From an uncultured Clostridia bacterium (GTDB taxonomy: Bacteria > Bacillota > Clostridia > Christensenellales > Borkfalkiaceae), in contig CAJFQM010000003.1 of the NCBI GenBank assembly GCA_904419075.1, positions 62,001 to 126,000 on the forward strand: a stretch of DNA of 64,000 bases. The letters run 5' to 3'. Below, one piece after another: positions 18,096 to 27,061 of the stretch. The position numbers and the translations under genes were made by a program. The notes under the pieces are model-generated. The model did no database searches, was not told where the DNA came from, and worked only from the letters and a program-made list of their open reading frames with translations. Every line of letters begins with the position of its first letter. The stretch's first letter is position 1.

Positions 18096-19490
18096 TCAAT
18101 AATCAAGATTGGAAACGGTGCGGGGGAACGGAATGACGTCGCGGATGTTGGAAACGCCCGTCAGATACATGACCATCCGTTCAAAGCCCAAGCCGAATCC
18201 GCTGTGCGTCGTTCCGCCGTATTTGCGGAGATTGAGGTACCATTCTTCGGGCGGAACGTTACATTCTGTCATTCTCGCTTTGAGCTTCTCGTAATCGTCC
18301 TCACGCTGCGATCCCCCGATGAGTTCCCCGATCCCCGGCACTAAAAGGTCGGCGGCCGCGACTGTCTTTCCGTCCGCGTTCTGCTTCATGTAATAGGACT
18401 TGATTTCCTTGGGATAATCCGTCAGGAACACGGGCTTTTTATAGACCTTTTCGGTAAGATAGCGCTCGTGTTCGCTTTGGAGGTCTTTGCCCCAGAAAAT
18501 ATCCTTGTCGTCAAATTCGTCCGCATGCGCTTTGAGAATTTCTATCGCCTCCGTGTAGGAAAGGCGCACAAAGTCGTTTTCGGAGACGTTTTTCAGCCTG
18601 TCCAATAGTCCTTTGTCCACAAACTGATTGAGGAAATTCAGTTCGTCCGGGCAGGTGTTTGAAACGTGCGCGATAATAAATTTTACCATCACTTCCGCGA
18701 TGTCCATGTCGCCCTTCAAATCGCAGAAAGCCATTTCCGGCTCTATCATCCAGAACTCTGCCGCATGGCGGGAAGTATTGGATTTTTCGCTGCGGAAGGT
18801 GGGTCCGAAAGTATAAATATCGGAAAAAGCCATGGCAAACGTTTCCCCGTGGAGCTGTCCCGAACCCGTAATGCTCGCCTTTTTCCCGAAAAAGTCCTCT
18901 TTGTAGTCCACGCCGCTTAGATTTTTCGCCTTAGCCAGCTCGTCGAGATTGAGCGTGGTAATCTGAAACATACCGCCCGCGCCCTCGCAGTCGCTGCCCG
19001 TGATAATGGGGGTATGCACATAGACGAAGCCGCGGTCGTTGAAAAATTTATGAATGGCGAACGCCGTTTCGCTGCGGACGCGGAACACCGCGCTGAAAAG
19101 GTTCGTTCTGGGTCTTAAATAGGCGATTTCCCGCAGAAATTCCACGGAATGGCGCTTTTTCTGCAACGGATAATCGGGAGCGGACTCCCCCTCCACGGAA
19201 ATTTTCTGCGCTTTGATTTCGCAGGGCTGTTTGTTTTCGGGAGTAGCGATTACTTTCCCCTCTATGATGAGGGACGCCCCGACGTTTTCGTGCGCGATTT
19301 CGTCATAATTGGAAAGCGACTCCCGCTCAAAGACAATCTGCATATTTTTGAAGCAGCTTCCGTCGTTGAGCTCGATAAACCCGAACGCTTTGGAATCGCG
19401 TATCGTTCTCACCCAACCGGCCACCGTCACCGTTTTTCCGTCGAAAGCGGAAATATCGGAATAAATTTCCTTCAAACGAATTCTGTTCAT
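18096..19490 (-). CDS. asnS: Asparagine--tRNA ligase
   Basis: 464 residues. Class II synthetase of the Asp/Asn subgroup: an N-terminal OB-fold anticodon domain (VTVAGWVRTIRDSKAFGFIE), class II motif 2 region FRSEKSNTSRHAAEFWMIEP, and motif 3 GFGLGFERMVMYLTG near the C-terminus. The text around the active site fits AsnRS rather than AspRS (no large insertion, about 460 residues). No T-box leader is visible upstream. AGGAT precedes the ATG. Confidence 0.95.
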   Translation of the reverse strand: MNRIRLKEIYSDISAFDGKTVTVAGWVRTIRDSKAFGFIELNDGSCFKNMQIVFERESLSNYDEIAHENVGASLIIEGKVIATPENKQPCEIKAQKISVEGESAPDYPLQKKRHSVEFLREIAYLRPRTNLFSAVFRVRSETAFAIHKFFNDRGFVYVHTPIITGSDCEGAGGMFQITTLNLDELAKAKNLSGVDYKEDFFGKKASITGSGQLHGETFAMAFSDIYTFGPTFRSEKSNTSRHAAEFWMIEPEMAFCDLKGDMDIAEVMVKFIIAHVSNTCPDELNFLNQFVDKGLLDRLKNVSENDFVRLSYTEAIEILKAHADEFDDKDIFWGKDLQSEHERYLTEKVYKKPVFLTDYPKEIKSYYMKQNADGKTVAAADLLVPGIGELIGGSQREDDYEKLKARMTECNVPPEEWYLNLRKYGGTTHSGFGLGFERMVMYLTGVSNIRDVIPFPRTVSNLDY

Positions 19491-19575
19491 TTTTATCCTG
19501 CCTTGATTTTATACTCATTCATTATAACATTTTTTTAAGCAAAAGACAAATGTTTGAGGCATTTTATTTGTCGGA

Positions 19576-19881
19576 TTATCGATTTTTTTGTTCCTCCCGT
19601 TCTTCTTCGGCGTCCTCGGATAAAATCTGCGCAATCATCGCAAGATGAGAAGCCATATTTTTCAAAACCGTCTCCGAGGCTTTTACATGCAGCGTTTTTT
19701 CTGCGGCGGGTATTTTTCTCTCCCACTTTTCGCAAGTCTCACGATTTTCCGTCACACTTCTTTTCTTGTAACAAAATCCCACTTTGAGCCGATAAAAGCA
19801 TGCGGCACATTTTTCATAATAGGTGACATGATGCCGACAGTTACTACATTTTTTTGGCGTCTTTGTCGTTTTTTCTTCCAT
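19576..19881 (-). CDS. Small Cys-rich protein of unknown function
   Basis: 101 residues. The first half is rich in cysteines: CSNCRHH, YYEKCAACFYR, VGFCYKK and RETCEKW, that is CxxC and CxxC pairs plus two more Cys, suggesting a zinc-binding fold. The second half is an amphipathic, mostly helical region ending in Glu/Lys/Arg. I do not recognise the family. A consensus promoter whose spacer is a palindromic operator lies about 130 nt upstream, shared with a divergent 66-residue XRE regulator, so this gene is probably its target. Confidence 0.7.
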   Translation of the reverse strand: MEEKTTKTPKKCSNCRHHVTYYEKCAACFYRLKVGFCYKKRSVTENRETCEKWERKIPAAEKTLHVKASETVLKNMASHLAMIAQILSEDAEEEREEQKNR

Positions 19882-19989
19882 TTTGAAAATCTTCTTATGT
19901 AAATTTATATTTTATTATGCACCATAAAAAATTTTTTGTCACGGCAGCATACATTTTGTACGTTGAATTTTTTTCAAAGAAAACTTTCG

Positions 19990-20004
19990 CGACCAATTCG
20001 GTCG
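19990..20004. promoter_or_regulatory. Palindromic operator, copy 1
   Basis: CGACCAATTCGGTCG: arms CGACC/GGTCG around 5 nt. It lies just downstream of the predicted start (about 20010) of the leftward promoter. Same arms as copy 2, centres 34 bp apart. Confidence 0.7.
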
Positions 20005-20016
20005 ATTTTAATATAT

Positions 20017-20045
20017 ATTATAACGACCATTTAGGTCGCAGTCAA
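20017..20045 (-). promoter_or_regulatory. Sigma-A promoter of the Cys-rich gene
   Basis: TTGACT (20040-20045), 17 nt, TATAAT (20017-20022), read leftwards. Operator copy 2 fills the spacer, so a bound repressor would exclude RNA polymerase. Confidence 0.85.
20024..20038. promoter_or_regulatory. Palindromic operator, copy 2
   Basis: CGACCATTTAGGTCG: arms CGACC/GGTCG around 5 nt, located between the -35 and -10 boxes of the leftward promoter. The adjacent divergent XRE protein is the likely ligand (inference). Confidence 0.7.
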
Positions 20046-20081
20046 GCATTTTTTGCCAATTTGTGATAAAATATTTGTACT

Positions 20082-20282
20082 ATGATATTGAGCAACAGAA
20101 TCCAAGATTTGAGGAAAGAAAAAAATTTAAGTGTAAAAGAATTTGCGCAAAATTTTCATGTTACACCGCGTACGGTTCAAAGGTGGGAATCAGGCGAACG
20201 TGTTCCTCCTGTCGAAGTGATTATAGAACTCGCCAAATTTTTTAACGTAACTACGGATTATCTTTTAGGGCTTGAAAACTAA
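20082..20282 (+). CDS. XRE-family transcriptional regulator, 66 residues
   Basis: A minimal Cro/CI helix-turn-helix: RIQDLRKEKNLSVKEFAQNF, then VTPRTVQRWESGERVPP (recognition helix region) and the C-terminal VTTDYLLGLEN seen in several other regulators of this window. No Shine-Dalgarno precedes the ATG. An extended -10 (TGATAAAAT at 20064-20072) would start transcription only about 3 nt before it, so the message may be leaderless; TTG at 20088 is an alternative start. It is divergent from the Cys-rich gene, with two palindromes between them, and likely represses it and itself. Confidence 0.85.
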   Translation: MILSNRIQDLRKEKNLSVKEFAQNFHVTPRTVQRWESGERVPPVEVIIELAKFFNVTTDYLLGLEN

Positions 20283-20283
20283 A

Positions 20284-20318
20284 AAGCAGCGCCCCGACGG
20301 CCGTCGGGGCGCTGTTTT
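20284..20318. terminator. Bidirectional terminator after the XRE gene
   Basis: GCAGCGCCCCGACGG pairs with CCGTCGGGGCGCTG, with A-run before and TTTTA after. It also serves the leftward VanW gene whose stop lies at its right edge. Confidence 0.9.
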
Positions 20319-21639
20319 ATTCTTCTTTTTTCTTGCCGACCACTCCGCGGATAGGCGCATAGCTGTCCGAACGCAGCTTTTCGCGCTTTACCAATTTTCC
20401 GTAGCGGTAAGTTTCGAGATAAGCGACGCTCTTTATCCCCGCTTTTCCCTCTTTGATTACTCCTTCAAAATTTCCTTTCTTTTCTATCGGGTCGGGCGGC
20501 GGGATTTCGCCCGTTACTTCGCTGATAATCTCATACGTGTATCCGTTGTCCTTTCCGTAAAATGTCGCCGTGATTCCCTCTCCCTTAACTTTCAAGGAAA
20601 GATACACGGGATAGGAAAATTCGTTTTTGAAACGAAAATCGTTGTAAGAGGAAACCATCGCGTCGCGGGAAGGCGGCACATAGGCGACGGCCAGGGAATG
20701 GGGGTGGCGGGCGGTGATTTTCAGGCCCGCCAGAACAGCCGCGTTATAGAGCGTCGTACTGACCTGACATACGCCGCCGCCCGTACCTAAAATAAATTCC
20801 CCGTCCTGAATGATTTTTGCTTCTCGGAATCCGTTAGCCTTCGTCCGCGCACCCACCGTCCGATTGAAGGAAAACTCCTCCTTGGGTCGAATCGTCATGC
20901 CGTCGATTTTCTTGGCGGCGAGCGCGATATTCGCACTCCTGCCCTTATCCTCCGTGTTAAAATAGGTGACGAAAGAGGAAATTTTCTTCGTGCCCGCCTT
21001 TGCCGCAGACTCCGTAATTTTCGGATAAATCGTACGGGTGGACAGCGAGACGGCGGGAAAGGATAATTTTCCGTTTTCTTCTGCCGACGGAGCCGCCGCC
21101 AAAGCCGCCTGTATGTCTTTTTTTAAGCGTTCCTTATCACAGCGCACGCCCGAACGTTCCTTTTCAAAGGAAAAGCCTTCCGAAGAAAAGGACACCTCGG
21201 CATCTAAAACTTTTCTTTCGACGTTTGAGCAGATAAATTCTGTCTGTTCTTCCAGCCCGCACAGAAAATATTGCACCTCGGCGGTATAGTCCCCGTTTTT
21301 TTCGGCCGAAAAGAGAATTTCCTCCAAATTATCGGAAAACCCTATCTGCGGATAAGAAAAACGATACTCTCCCGCGGGGGTTTTGACCGAAAGGGACGGA
21401 ACCCTCTCTTCCAAAAATTTTCGAAGCATTTTTTCCGCTTTTCTGCCCTGCATGCCTCCTACGGGAATCCCGTTCACCTTTACGCCTTTGGGCAGGCGTT
21501 CGGGCGCATAGGCGCGTGCGCAGACGATTCCCGAATCTTTTTCGGGAACCGTCCCGCCGCCGTAAAATCCTGCGGAAAATAAAAACGCACCCGTCAAAAA
21601 GGGTGCGATCAACCAAATTTTATTGAATTTGCCTTTCAT
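20317..21639 (-). CDS. VanW-family envelope protein
   Basis: About 441 residues from MKGKFNKIWL, preceded by GGGGGA; the frame continues upstream to a TTG at 21735 that overlaps the PHP gene by 4 nt and would add 32 basic residues. A single N-terminal membrane segment (APFLTGAFLFSAGF) anchors an extracytoplasmic protein. The C-terminal half is the VanW domain (FSFNRTVGARTKANGFREA, GGGVCQVSTTLYNAAVLAGL, RHPHSLAVAYVPPSRDAMV). The N-terminal half resembles the peptidoglycan-binding YoaR-type region. The exact role is unknown; cell-wall association is inferred from the family. Confidence 0.85.
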   Translation of the reverse strand: MKGKFNKIWLIAPFLTGAFLFSAGFYGGGTVPEKDSGIVCARAYAPERLPKGVKVNGIPVGGMQGRKAEKMLRKFLEERVPSLSVKTPAGEYRFSYPQIGFSDNLEEILFSAEKNGDYTAEVQYFLCGLEEQTEFICSNVERKVLDAEVSFSSEGFSFEKERSGVRCDKERLKKDIQAALAAAPSAEENGKLSFPAVSLSTRTIYPKITESAAKAGTKKISSFVTYFNTEDKGRSANIALAAKKIDGMTIRPKEEFSFNRTVGARTKANGFREAKIIQDGEFILGTGGGVCQVSTTLYNAAVLAGLKITARHPHSLAVAYVPPSRDAMVSSYNDFRFKNEFSYPVYLSLKVKGEGITATFYGKDNGYTYEIISEVTGEIPPPDPIEKKGNFEGVIKEGKAGIKSVAYLETYRYGKLVKREKLRSDSYAPIRGVVGKKKEE

Positions 21640-21731
21640 CGCCGCATTCCCCCGAATATGTACCCGCGGCGGGATAAAGCCTTCCTTTCCGCAGCCGCGC
21701 CTTTTCCTCCCGCGGCGGAGCTTTCGGGCCT

Positions 21732-22553
21732 TCAAACGCCCAAAGCCGAAAGCAATTTTTCGGAAGGATAAAAGGGCGGATTTCCGACGCGATAATTTCC
21801 GCTTTCCCTGTGCGTATCCGAACCGCCCGTCACGAGCAGTCCCGCTCTTGCCGCAAGCGTCTTGAAATATTCCGTTTCCCTGTCAGTATGCGTCGTATAG
21901 ACGGCTTCTATACCGTCCACGCCGTATTCCGCCAATGCCAGAATTATCCTTTCCCGTTCCTCGAAAGGAAGGGTAATTCTTCCGGGGTGCGCTATGGACG
22001 CGATGCCGCCCGAAGCATGTATGCAATCCGCCGCCTCTTCGGGCGTGGGCCGTCCGATAACGGAATGAGCGATTTTTCCCGGCGCGAGGTATTCCTCGTA
22101 AATCTCCCCCGCAGTTTTTCCCGAAACCTCTGCGGCGGCCTGAGCGATATGCATGGTATGGACGGGGGAAGCGGGATCCGCCCGACGGGCTTTCGCGTCG
22201 TCGAGAGTAATATAAATCCCCGCGCCGCGCAGTTTTCGGATACTGTCCTCTGCCCGCTCGAATCCGAGCTCCACGCGTTCTCTCATGAATTTTTCATAAG
22301 CCGCGTTGCGCTTGCAGTTATAGCCGGTGATGTGGATTTTGCTCTCTCCCGAATAGGCGGAAATTTCCCAGCCGGAAACGTAACGGAGCCCGTATTTTTC
22401 CGCCGCGGCGCGTTTCTCCTCCTCTCCGTTCAAGGTGTCGTGATCGGTAACGGAAAGGAGCTCCACGCCGTTTTCCTTCGCGCGGCGGCAAAGCTCGTCG
22501 GGGGTATAGTAGCCGTCCGAGTAAATGCTGTGCGTATGCAGATCTGCTCTCAT
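21732..22553 (-). CDS. PHP-domain phosphoesterase
   Basis: 273 residues. Begins MRADLHTHSIYSDGYYTP, the PHP metal-binding motif HxH, followed by SVTDHDTL, an insertion and the C-terminal metal ligands GGIASIAHPGRI and GGSDTHRE. It matches the YciV/TrpH-type 3',5'-nucleoside bisphosphate phosphatase subfamily, so degradation of short RNA or pAp is likely but not shown. Overlaps recF by 4 nt (ATGA), hence co-translated. Confidence 0.88.
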   Translation of the reverse strand: MRADLHTHSIYSDGYYTPDELCRRAKENGVELLSVTDHDTLNGEEEKRAAAEKYGLRYVSGWEISAYSGESKIHITGYNCKRNAAYEKFMRERVELGFERAEDSIRKLRGAGIYITLDDAKARRADPASPVHTMHIAQAAAEVSGKTAGEIYEEYLAPGKIAHSVIGRPTPEEAADCIHASGGIASIAHPGRITLPFEERERIILALAEYGVDGIEAVYTTHTDRETEYFKTLAARAGLLVTGGSDTHRESGNYRVGNPPFYPSEKLLSALGV

Positions 22554-23650
22554 GAGTCCTCCTTTTCCCGTTTGATTTTTCCGTTTTCGATTCGGATTTT
22601 CTTACATTCCGTACCGTATAACACCCGTTCCGCGTGCGTGCAGGTGAGAATCGTCTGCACGGCGGAAATGCGCTTCAAGAGTTTTTTCCGCCGCGGGAGA
22701 TCGAGTTCGCTCATCACGTCGTCGAGAATGAGCACGGGGTATTCCCCCGAAAGTTCCCGAAAAATCTCCACCTCGGAGAGTTTCACGCTAAGCGCGGCGG
22801 TGCGGGTCTGACCTTGGGAAGCGTATGCCTTGGCGTCCTTTCCGGAAATAAAAAAATCCACGTCGTCGCGGTGCGGGCCGACGGTGGTGAAGCCTAACCG
22901 AAGGTCTTTTTCGTAATTGCGGCTGAGTTGTTTTTTAAGTTTTTCCGCGATTTCGTCCTCTTCGCCTTCGTATTTCCTGTCGGGGGAAATCTCCAATTCC
23001 TCCGCGCCGTCCGTGAGAAAGGCGTGCAGTTCTTTGGCGTAAGGAGCGAGCTTTTTCAAAAACTCCGCGCGTTTTTTAATGATGACGGCGGCGTATTTGC
23101 AAAGCTGTTCGTCCCATACGGGGAGCGTATCCAGAATAAGCTCCGCGTCACGGTTTTTGAGCAGAGTATTCCTCTGGTCGAGAATCTTGTTGTAGCGGAG
23201 CAAAGCGGTATAATAGGCGGGCGAGGTCTGAGAAATGGACATATTCATGAACCGCCGCCGCTCGTCGGGGCCGTCCTGAATGAGTCTGAGTTCTCCGGGC
23301 GAAAAAAATACGCTGTTGATGTGTCCCATGAGGTCTGCGCTTTTGGAAATTTTGCTCCCGTTGATGCGGATTTCCCGTTTGTCCTCGTAGATGTCCGCTT
23401 CGATCGTGACCTTGCCGTAACGGTTTTCCGCCTCGGCGGAAATGCGGGCGCAGGGCGCGCCGATTTTAATGAGCTGTTTGTCGTGGCGGATTCGTAAGGA
23501 AGTGCCCGTACAGAGATAGAACACCGCTTCGGCGCAATTGGTTTTTCCCTGTGCGTTTTTGCCGAAGAGAATGTTCAGGCCCTCGGAAAAGGCGAACTTT
23601 TCATCCTCGTAATTTCTGAAATTTTGAAGGGACAAATTTTTTATTTGCAT
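22550..23650 (-). CDS. recF: DNA replication and repair protein RecF
   Basis: 366 residues. SMC-like ABC ATPase that loads RecA at gaps. It has LSLQNFRNYEDEKF at the start, Walker A GKNAQGKTN (about 30-38), the signature ASQGQTRTAALSVKLSE and Walker B PVLILDDVMSELD. It is divergent from dnaA, not in the usual dnaA-dnaN-recF order, and it heads a recF-PHP-VanW unit. Confidence 0.96.
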   Translation of the reverse strand: MQIKNLSLQNFRNYEDEKFAFSEGLNILFGKNAQGKTNCAEAVFYLCTGTSLRIRHDKQLIKIGAPCARISAEAENRYGKVTIEADIYEDKREIRINGSKISKSADLMGHINSVFFSPGELRLIQDGPDERRRFMNMSISQTSPAYYTALLRYNKILDQRNTLLKNRDAELILDTLPVWDEQLCKYAAVIIKKRAEFLKKLAPYAKELHAFLTDGAEELEISPDRKYEGEEDEIAEKLKKQLSRNYEKDLRLGFTTVGPHRDDVDFFISGKDAKAYASQGQTRTAALSVKLSEVEIFRELSGEYPVLILDDVMSELDLPRRKKLLKRISAVQTILTCTHAERVLYGTECKKIRIENGKIKREKEDS

Positions 23651-23704
23651 AATCCTCGAAAAACCCGCCGAAAATACTTTCTTTTCCTTCGATTTTGTAT
23701 TATA

Positions 23705-23733
23705 ATTATATCAAATAATTCGCAAAAAGACAA
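23705..23733 (-). promoter_or_regulatory. Probable promoter of recF
   Basis: TTGTCT (23728-23733), 17 nt, TATAAT (23705-23710), read leftwards; about 50 nt upstream of recF. The opposite strand has a TATAAT at 23701-23706 that could serve dnaA but lacks a good -35. Confidence 0.6.
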
Positions 23734-23781
23734 AAGATTCTCGCAAGGTAAGCGAAAATAATTTTTCAGGCGGGAGGAAAA

Positions 23782-25137
23782 ATGGCAGAAAAATCTCAAA
23801 TCCTCTTTTTATGGAAGCAAATTCGGGACAAGGCGGAAGGAGTTATTCCTCCCGTCTCCTTTAACACGTTTATCAAAGACCTCGAACCCGTGGACGTGGT
23901 CAATCGCCGCATTATTCTCAAAGCGCCCACCGACCTCGCCGCCAATACCATCATGAAAAAACACGCCGTACCCCTCAGGGAAGCAATCGCAAAGAGCGAC
24001 CTCGGCATCTCGGATTTCCGCCTCGTCGTGGACGGGAGCGACACCTATACCGAAGAGGAGGACGAGGGGCTCGGGGACGACTTCAAACCGGTGCCCGTAA
24101 ATAAGAATTTCACGTTCGATTCCTTTGTCGTCGGCTCGTCGAATAAATTCGTATACGCCGCCGCGAAATCGGTCGCCGAACACCCCGGCGAGAGCTTTAA
24201 TCCCCTCTTTATCTATGGGGAATCGGGGCTCGGGAAGACCCACCTCGTGCAGGCAATCGCCAATTATATCGCGCAGAAATCCCCCGAAAAGCGCGTTTTG
24301 TATACGACCTGCGAAAACTTCCTCAACGAGTTTATCGATTCGATGATTTCGGGAAAAATCTCCTCGCGCGACAAGGGCGCGAGATTCCGCCTGCACTATC
24401 GCAACGTCGATATTCTCATGATAGACGATATTCAATTCCTTGCGAAGAAGCCGGGCGTGCAGGAGGAATTTTTCCATACCTTCAACGAACTTTCCTCCCA
24501 GAACAAGCAAATCGTTCTTACGTCCGACCGACCGCCCAAGGAAATCGCCACGCTGGAAGAGAGGCTCCGCACCCGCTTCGAGGGCGGACTCATCGCGGAT
24601 ATTCAGCCGCCCGACCTCGAAACGAAAATCGCCATTTTGAAGCGCAAGGCACTGGAACGCAAATGCCCCATGCCCGACGACGTGCTCGAATTTCTGGCGA
24701 ACGATTCCGGCCACGACGTCCGAACGCTGGAAGGCAGACTCACCAAGGTATTATTCGCGAGCAAACTGCACGAAGAGCCCATTTCTTTGGGGCTCGCCAA
24801 GCTCGCGCTGTCCGAATCGGTGAGCGAAAGCGGTACGAGCTCGGAAGAAATCACGCCCGACGTCATCATTTCCAGTGTGTGCGGATATTATAAATATAAA
24901 CGCGAAGATATTTTGGGCAAAGGGAAAAAAGCCGACCTCGTCAAGGCGCGTCAAATCTGCGCCTATCTCATGTGCGAAATGCTCTCCCTGCCCCTCATCT
25001 CCATCGGCAACGTCATGGGCGGCCGCGACCATACCACGATTATGTATTCGCGGGATAAGATAGAGGAGCTCATTCGGCTGAACGAAAAAATCGCCAAAGA
25101 AGTGGACGACATCAAGAATATCGTCCTGAAACAATAA
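23782..25137 (+). CDS. dnaA: Chromosomal replication initiator protein DnaA
   Basis: 451 residues. Domain I (about 1-85), a short acidic linker, the AAA+ domain with GESGLGKTHL and DILMIDDIQFL, and the C-terminal DNA-binding domain ending in the DnaA-box reader GGRDHTTIMYS. A GGGAGG Shine-Dalgarno precedes the ATG. The gene points against nearly all neighbours and is followed by mnmG, not dnaN. The 131-bp upstream region shows no TTATCCACA-like boxes. Confidence 0.97.
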   Translation: MAEKSQILFLWKQIRDKAEGVIPPVSFNTFIKDLEPVDVVNRRIILKAPTDLAANTIMKKHAVPLREAIAKSDLGISDFRLVVDGSDTYTEEEDEGLGDDFKPVPVNKNFTFDSFVVGSSNKFVYAAAKSVAEHPGESFNPLFIYGESGLGKTHLVQAIANYIAQKSPEKRVLYTTCENFLNEFIDSMISGKISSRDKGARFRLHYRNVDILMIDDIQFLAKKPGVQEEFFHTFNELSSQNKQIVLTSDRPPKEIATLEERLRTRFEGGLIADIQPPDLETKIAILKRKALERKCPMPDDVLEFLANDSGHDVRTLEGRLTKVLFASKLHEEPISLGLAKLALSESVSESGTSSEEITPDVIISSVCGYYKYKREDILGKGKKADLVKARQICAYLMCEMLSLPLISIGNVMGGRDHTTIMYSRDKIEELIRLNEKIAKEVDDIKNIVLKQ

Positions 25138-25139
25138 TT

Positions 25140-27011
25140 ATGGAAGAATTTATCGAATATACGGCGGACGCCGTCGTCATCGGAGCCGGCCACGCGGGCT
25201 GTGAGGCGGCTCTCGCTCTAGCGCGGACGGGAATGAATACGGTCATGCTGACGCTCAATCTCGACAGTATCGGCTTCATGCCCTGCAATCCCTCCATCGG
25301 CGGCACGGCGAAGGGGCACCTCGTGCGCGAAATCGACGCTTTGGGCGGAGAAATGGGCAGAAACGCCGACAAAACCGCCCTGCAAATCCGCATGCTCAAC
25401 GTCGGCAAGGGCGCCGCGGTGCAGAGTCTCCGCGCTCAATCGGACAAAAACGCCTATCATCGGGAGATGAAAAAGACGTTGGAACACACAAAAAACCTCC
25501 GTATCCTGCAAGGCGAAGCGGCGGAAATCCTCGTCGAAAACGGAGCCTGCAAAGGCGTAAAGACGACCTACGGCGGAATAATCCTCTGCCGCGCCGTCGT
25601 GCTTTGTACGGGAGTTTATCTCAATGCGGAGACGATTACGGGCGACGAAATCAAAAAATCCGGCCCTAACGGTTTTGCCGCCGCCACCGCGCTCACAAAG
25701 AATCTCGTCGAACTGGGTTTTTCCGTCCGCCGTTTCAAGACGGGCACGCCCGCGCGGCTGGACGGCCGCACCGTCGATTATTCCGCATGCGAAATTCAGG
25801 AGGGCGACGAGGAAATCTATCCCTTTTCCTTTCTCTCCTCCCGTCCGCCGAAAAACAAACTCCCCTGCTATCTCACGTACACCAATCGAAGGACGCACGA
25901 AATCATTCTCGAAAATCTCGACCGTTCCCCGCTCTATAACGGAACCATTCAGTCGACGGGGCCGAGATACTGTCCTTCCATAGAGACAAAGGTCGTCCGC
26001 TTCAAGGACAAGGAACGGCACCAGATATTTTTGGAACCCGAAGGCGCGGACACTTCGGAAGTATACGTACAGGGCATGTCCACGTCCATGCCGCACGACG
26101 TGCAGAGAAAAATGTATGCCACGATTGCAGGCTTGGAGCATGCGGACATCGTGCGCTACGGCTATGCCATCGAATACGACTGCATCGATACGCTGGACGT
26201 CCTGCCCACGCTCGAATTCAAAAAAGTACAGGGAATTTATACGGCGGGACAAATCAACGGCACTTCGGGCTATGAAGAAGCCGCCGCGCAGGGGCTCATG
26301 GCGGGACTGAACGCCTCTTTGAAGCTCCGCGGGCTTCCGCCGTTCGTATTGAGGCGGGACGAAGCCTATATCGGCGTCCTTATCGACGACCTCGTTACCA
26401 AGGGCACGGACGAGCCCTACCGCATGATGACGTCCCGCGCGGAACATCGGATTTGTCTGAGGCAGGACAACGCCGATTTCCGACTGACGGAAAAGGGCTA
26501 TGCCTGCGGCCTGGTCGACAAAAAACGCCTGAACGTTTTCCTCCGCCGCAAACAGAAATACGAACGCCTCCTCAAAGCGTTTGAGGAACGCGTACCGCAA
26601 AAGGAAGCGGCCGTATTCGTGCAAAAATACGGCTACGACGCGCCGCACGGCAGTCTGTCGTATGCGGATATGCTCCGCAGGGCAATCCCCTTAAAAGAGA
26701 TCCGCGCATATTTCGGAGTATTTGAGGACTATCCGAAAGATATCCTCGAAACGGCGGAAATCTCCGTCCACTACGAAGGTTACTTAAAGCAGGGACTCGA
26801 ACAGATAGAGCGCGCCAAGCGCCTGGAAGACAGGCTTCTTCCGCCCGACATCGATTATTCGGAAATCGGCGGGCTTCGATTGGAAGCGCGGGAGAAGCTC
26901 AACCGCGTCCGCCCGCTCAATTTAGGGCAGGCCGGAAGAATTTCGGGCGTCAATCCCGCCGACGTGTCCGTACTCATGGTGTATCTCGCGACGAGAAACA
27001 AAGAAAAATAG
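25140..27011 (+). CDS. mnmG: tRNA uridine 5-carboxymethylaminomethyl modification enzyme MnmG
   Basis: 623 residues. FAD protein that, with MnmE, modifies the wobble uridine of several tRNAs. The dinucleotide fold VIGAGHAGCEAALALARTG is near residues 13-31; GFMPCNPSIGGTAKGHLVREID, the GTGGYEEAA-type stretch (GTSGYEEAAAQGLMAGLNAS) and the C-terminal EIGGLRLEAREKL are family marks. It starts 2 nt after dnaA with no visible Shine-Dalgarno, so it probably depends on dnaA translation. MnmG normally lies near the origin with mnmE and rsmG, which are absent. Confidence 0.96.
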   Translation: MEEFIEYTADAVVIGAGHAGCEAALALARTGMNTVMLTLNLDSIGFMPCNPSIGGTAKGHLVREIDALGGEMGRNADKTALQIRMLNVGKGAAVQSLRAQSDKNAYHREMKKTLEHTKNLRILQGEAAEILVENGACKGVKTTYGGIILCRAVVLCTGVYLNAETITGDEIKKSGPNGFAAATALTKNLVELGFSVRRFKTGTPARLDGRTVDYSACEIQEGDEEIYPFSFLSSRPPKNKLPCYLTYTNRRTHEIILENLDRSPLYNGTIQSTGPRYCPSIETKVVRFKDKERHQIFLEPEGADTSEVYVQGMSTSMPHDVQRKMYATIAGLEHADIVRYGYAIEYDCIDTLDVLPTLEFKKVQGIYTAGQINGTSGYEEAAAQGLMAGLNASLKLRGLPPFVLRRDEAYIGVLIDDLVTKGTDEPYRMMTSRAEHRICLRQDNADFRLTEKGYACGLVDKKRLNVFLRRKQKYERLLKAFEERVPQKEAAVFVQKYGYDAPHGSLSYADMLRRAIPLKEIRAYFGVFEDYPKDILETAEISVHYEGYLKQGLEQIERAKRLEDRLLPPDIDYSEIGGLRLEAREKLNRVRPLNLGQAGRISGVNPADVSVLMVYLATRNKEK

Positions 27012-27048
27012 AAAAGAGCCGTCCGTTTGAAACGGAAGGCTCTTTTTT
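27012..27048 (+). terminator. Terminator after mnmG
   Basis: AAAAGAGCC and GGCTCTTTTTT with an inner TCCGTTTGAAACGGA hairpin; ends the dnaA-mnmG transcript. Confidence 0.88.
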
Positions 27049-27061
27049 GCTGAATGCCATA

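Noticed and set aside
19491-19575. T-box leader for asnS
   Set aside because: asnS is read leftwards, so its leader would lie right of 19490; that stretch is only 85 bases to the next gene and has no AGGGTGGNACC-type motif.
23650-23781. Replication origin upstream of dnaA
   Set aside because: The gap is short and shows no DnaA-box-like 9-mers; strand bias does not switch here.
25218-26648. 476-residue minus-strand frame
   Set aside because: Antisense shadow of mnmG, whose protein is clearly conserved.
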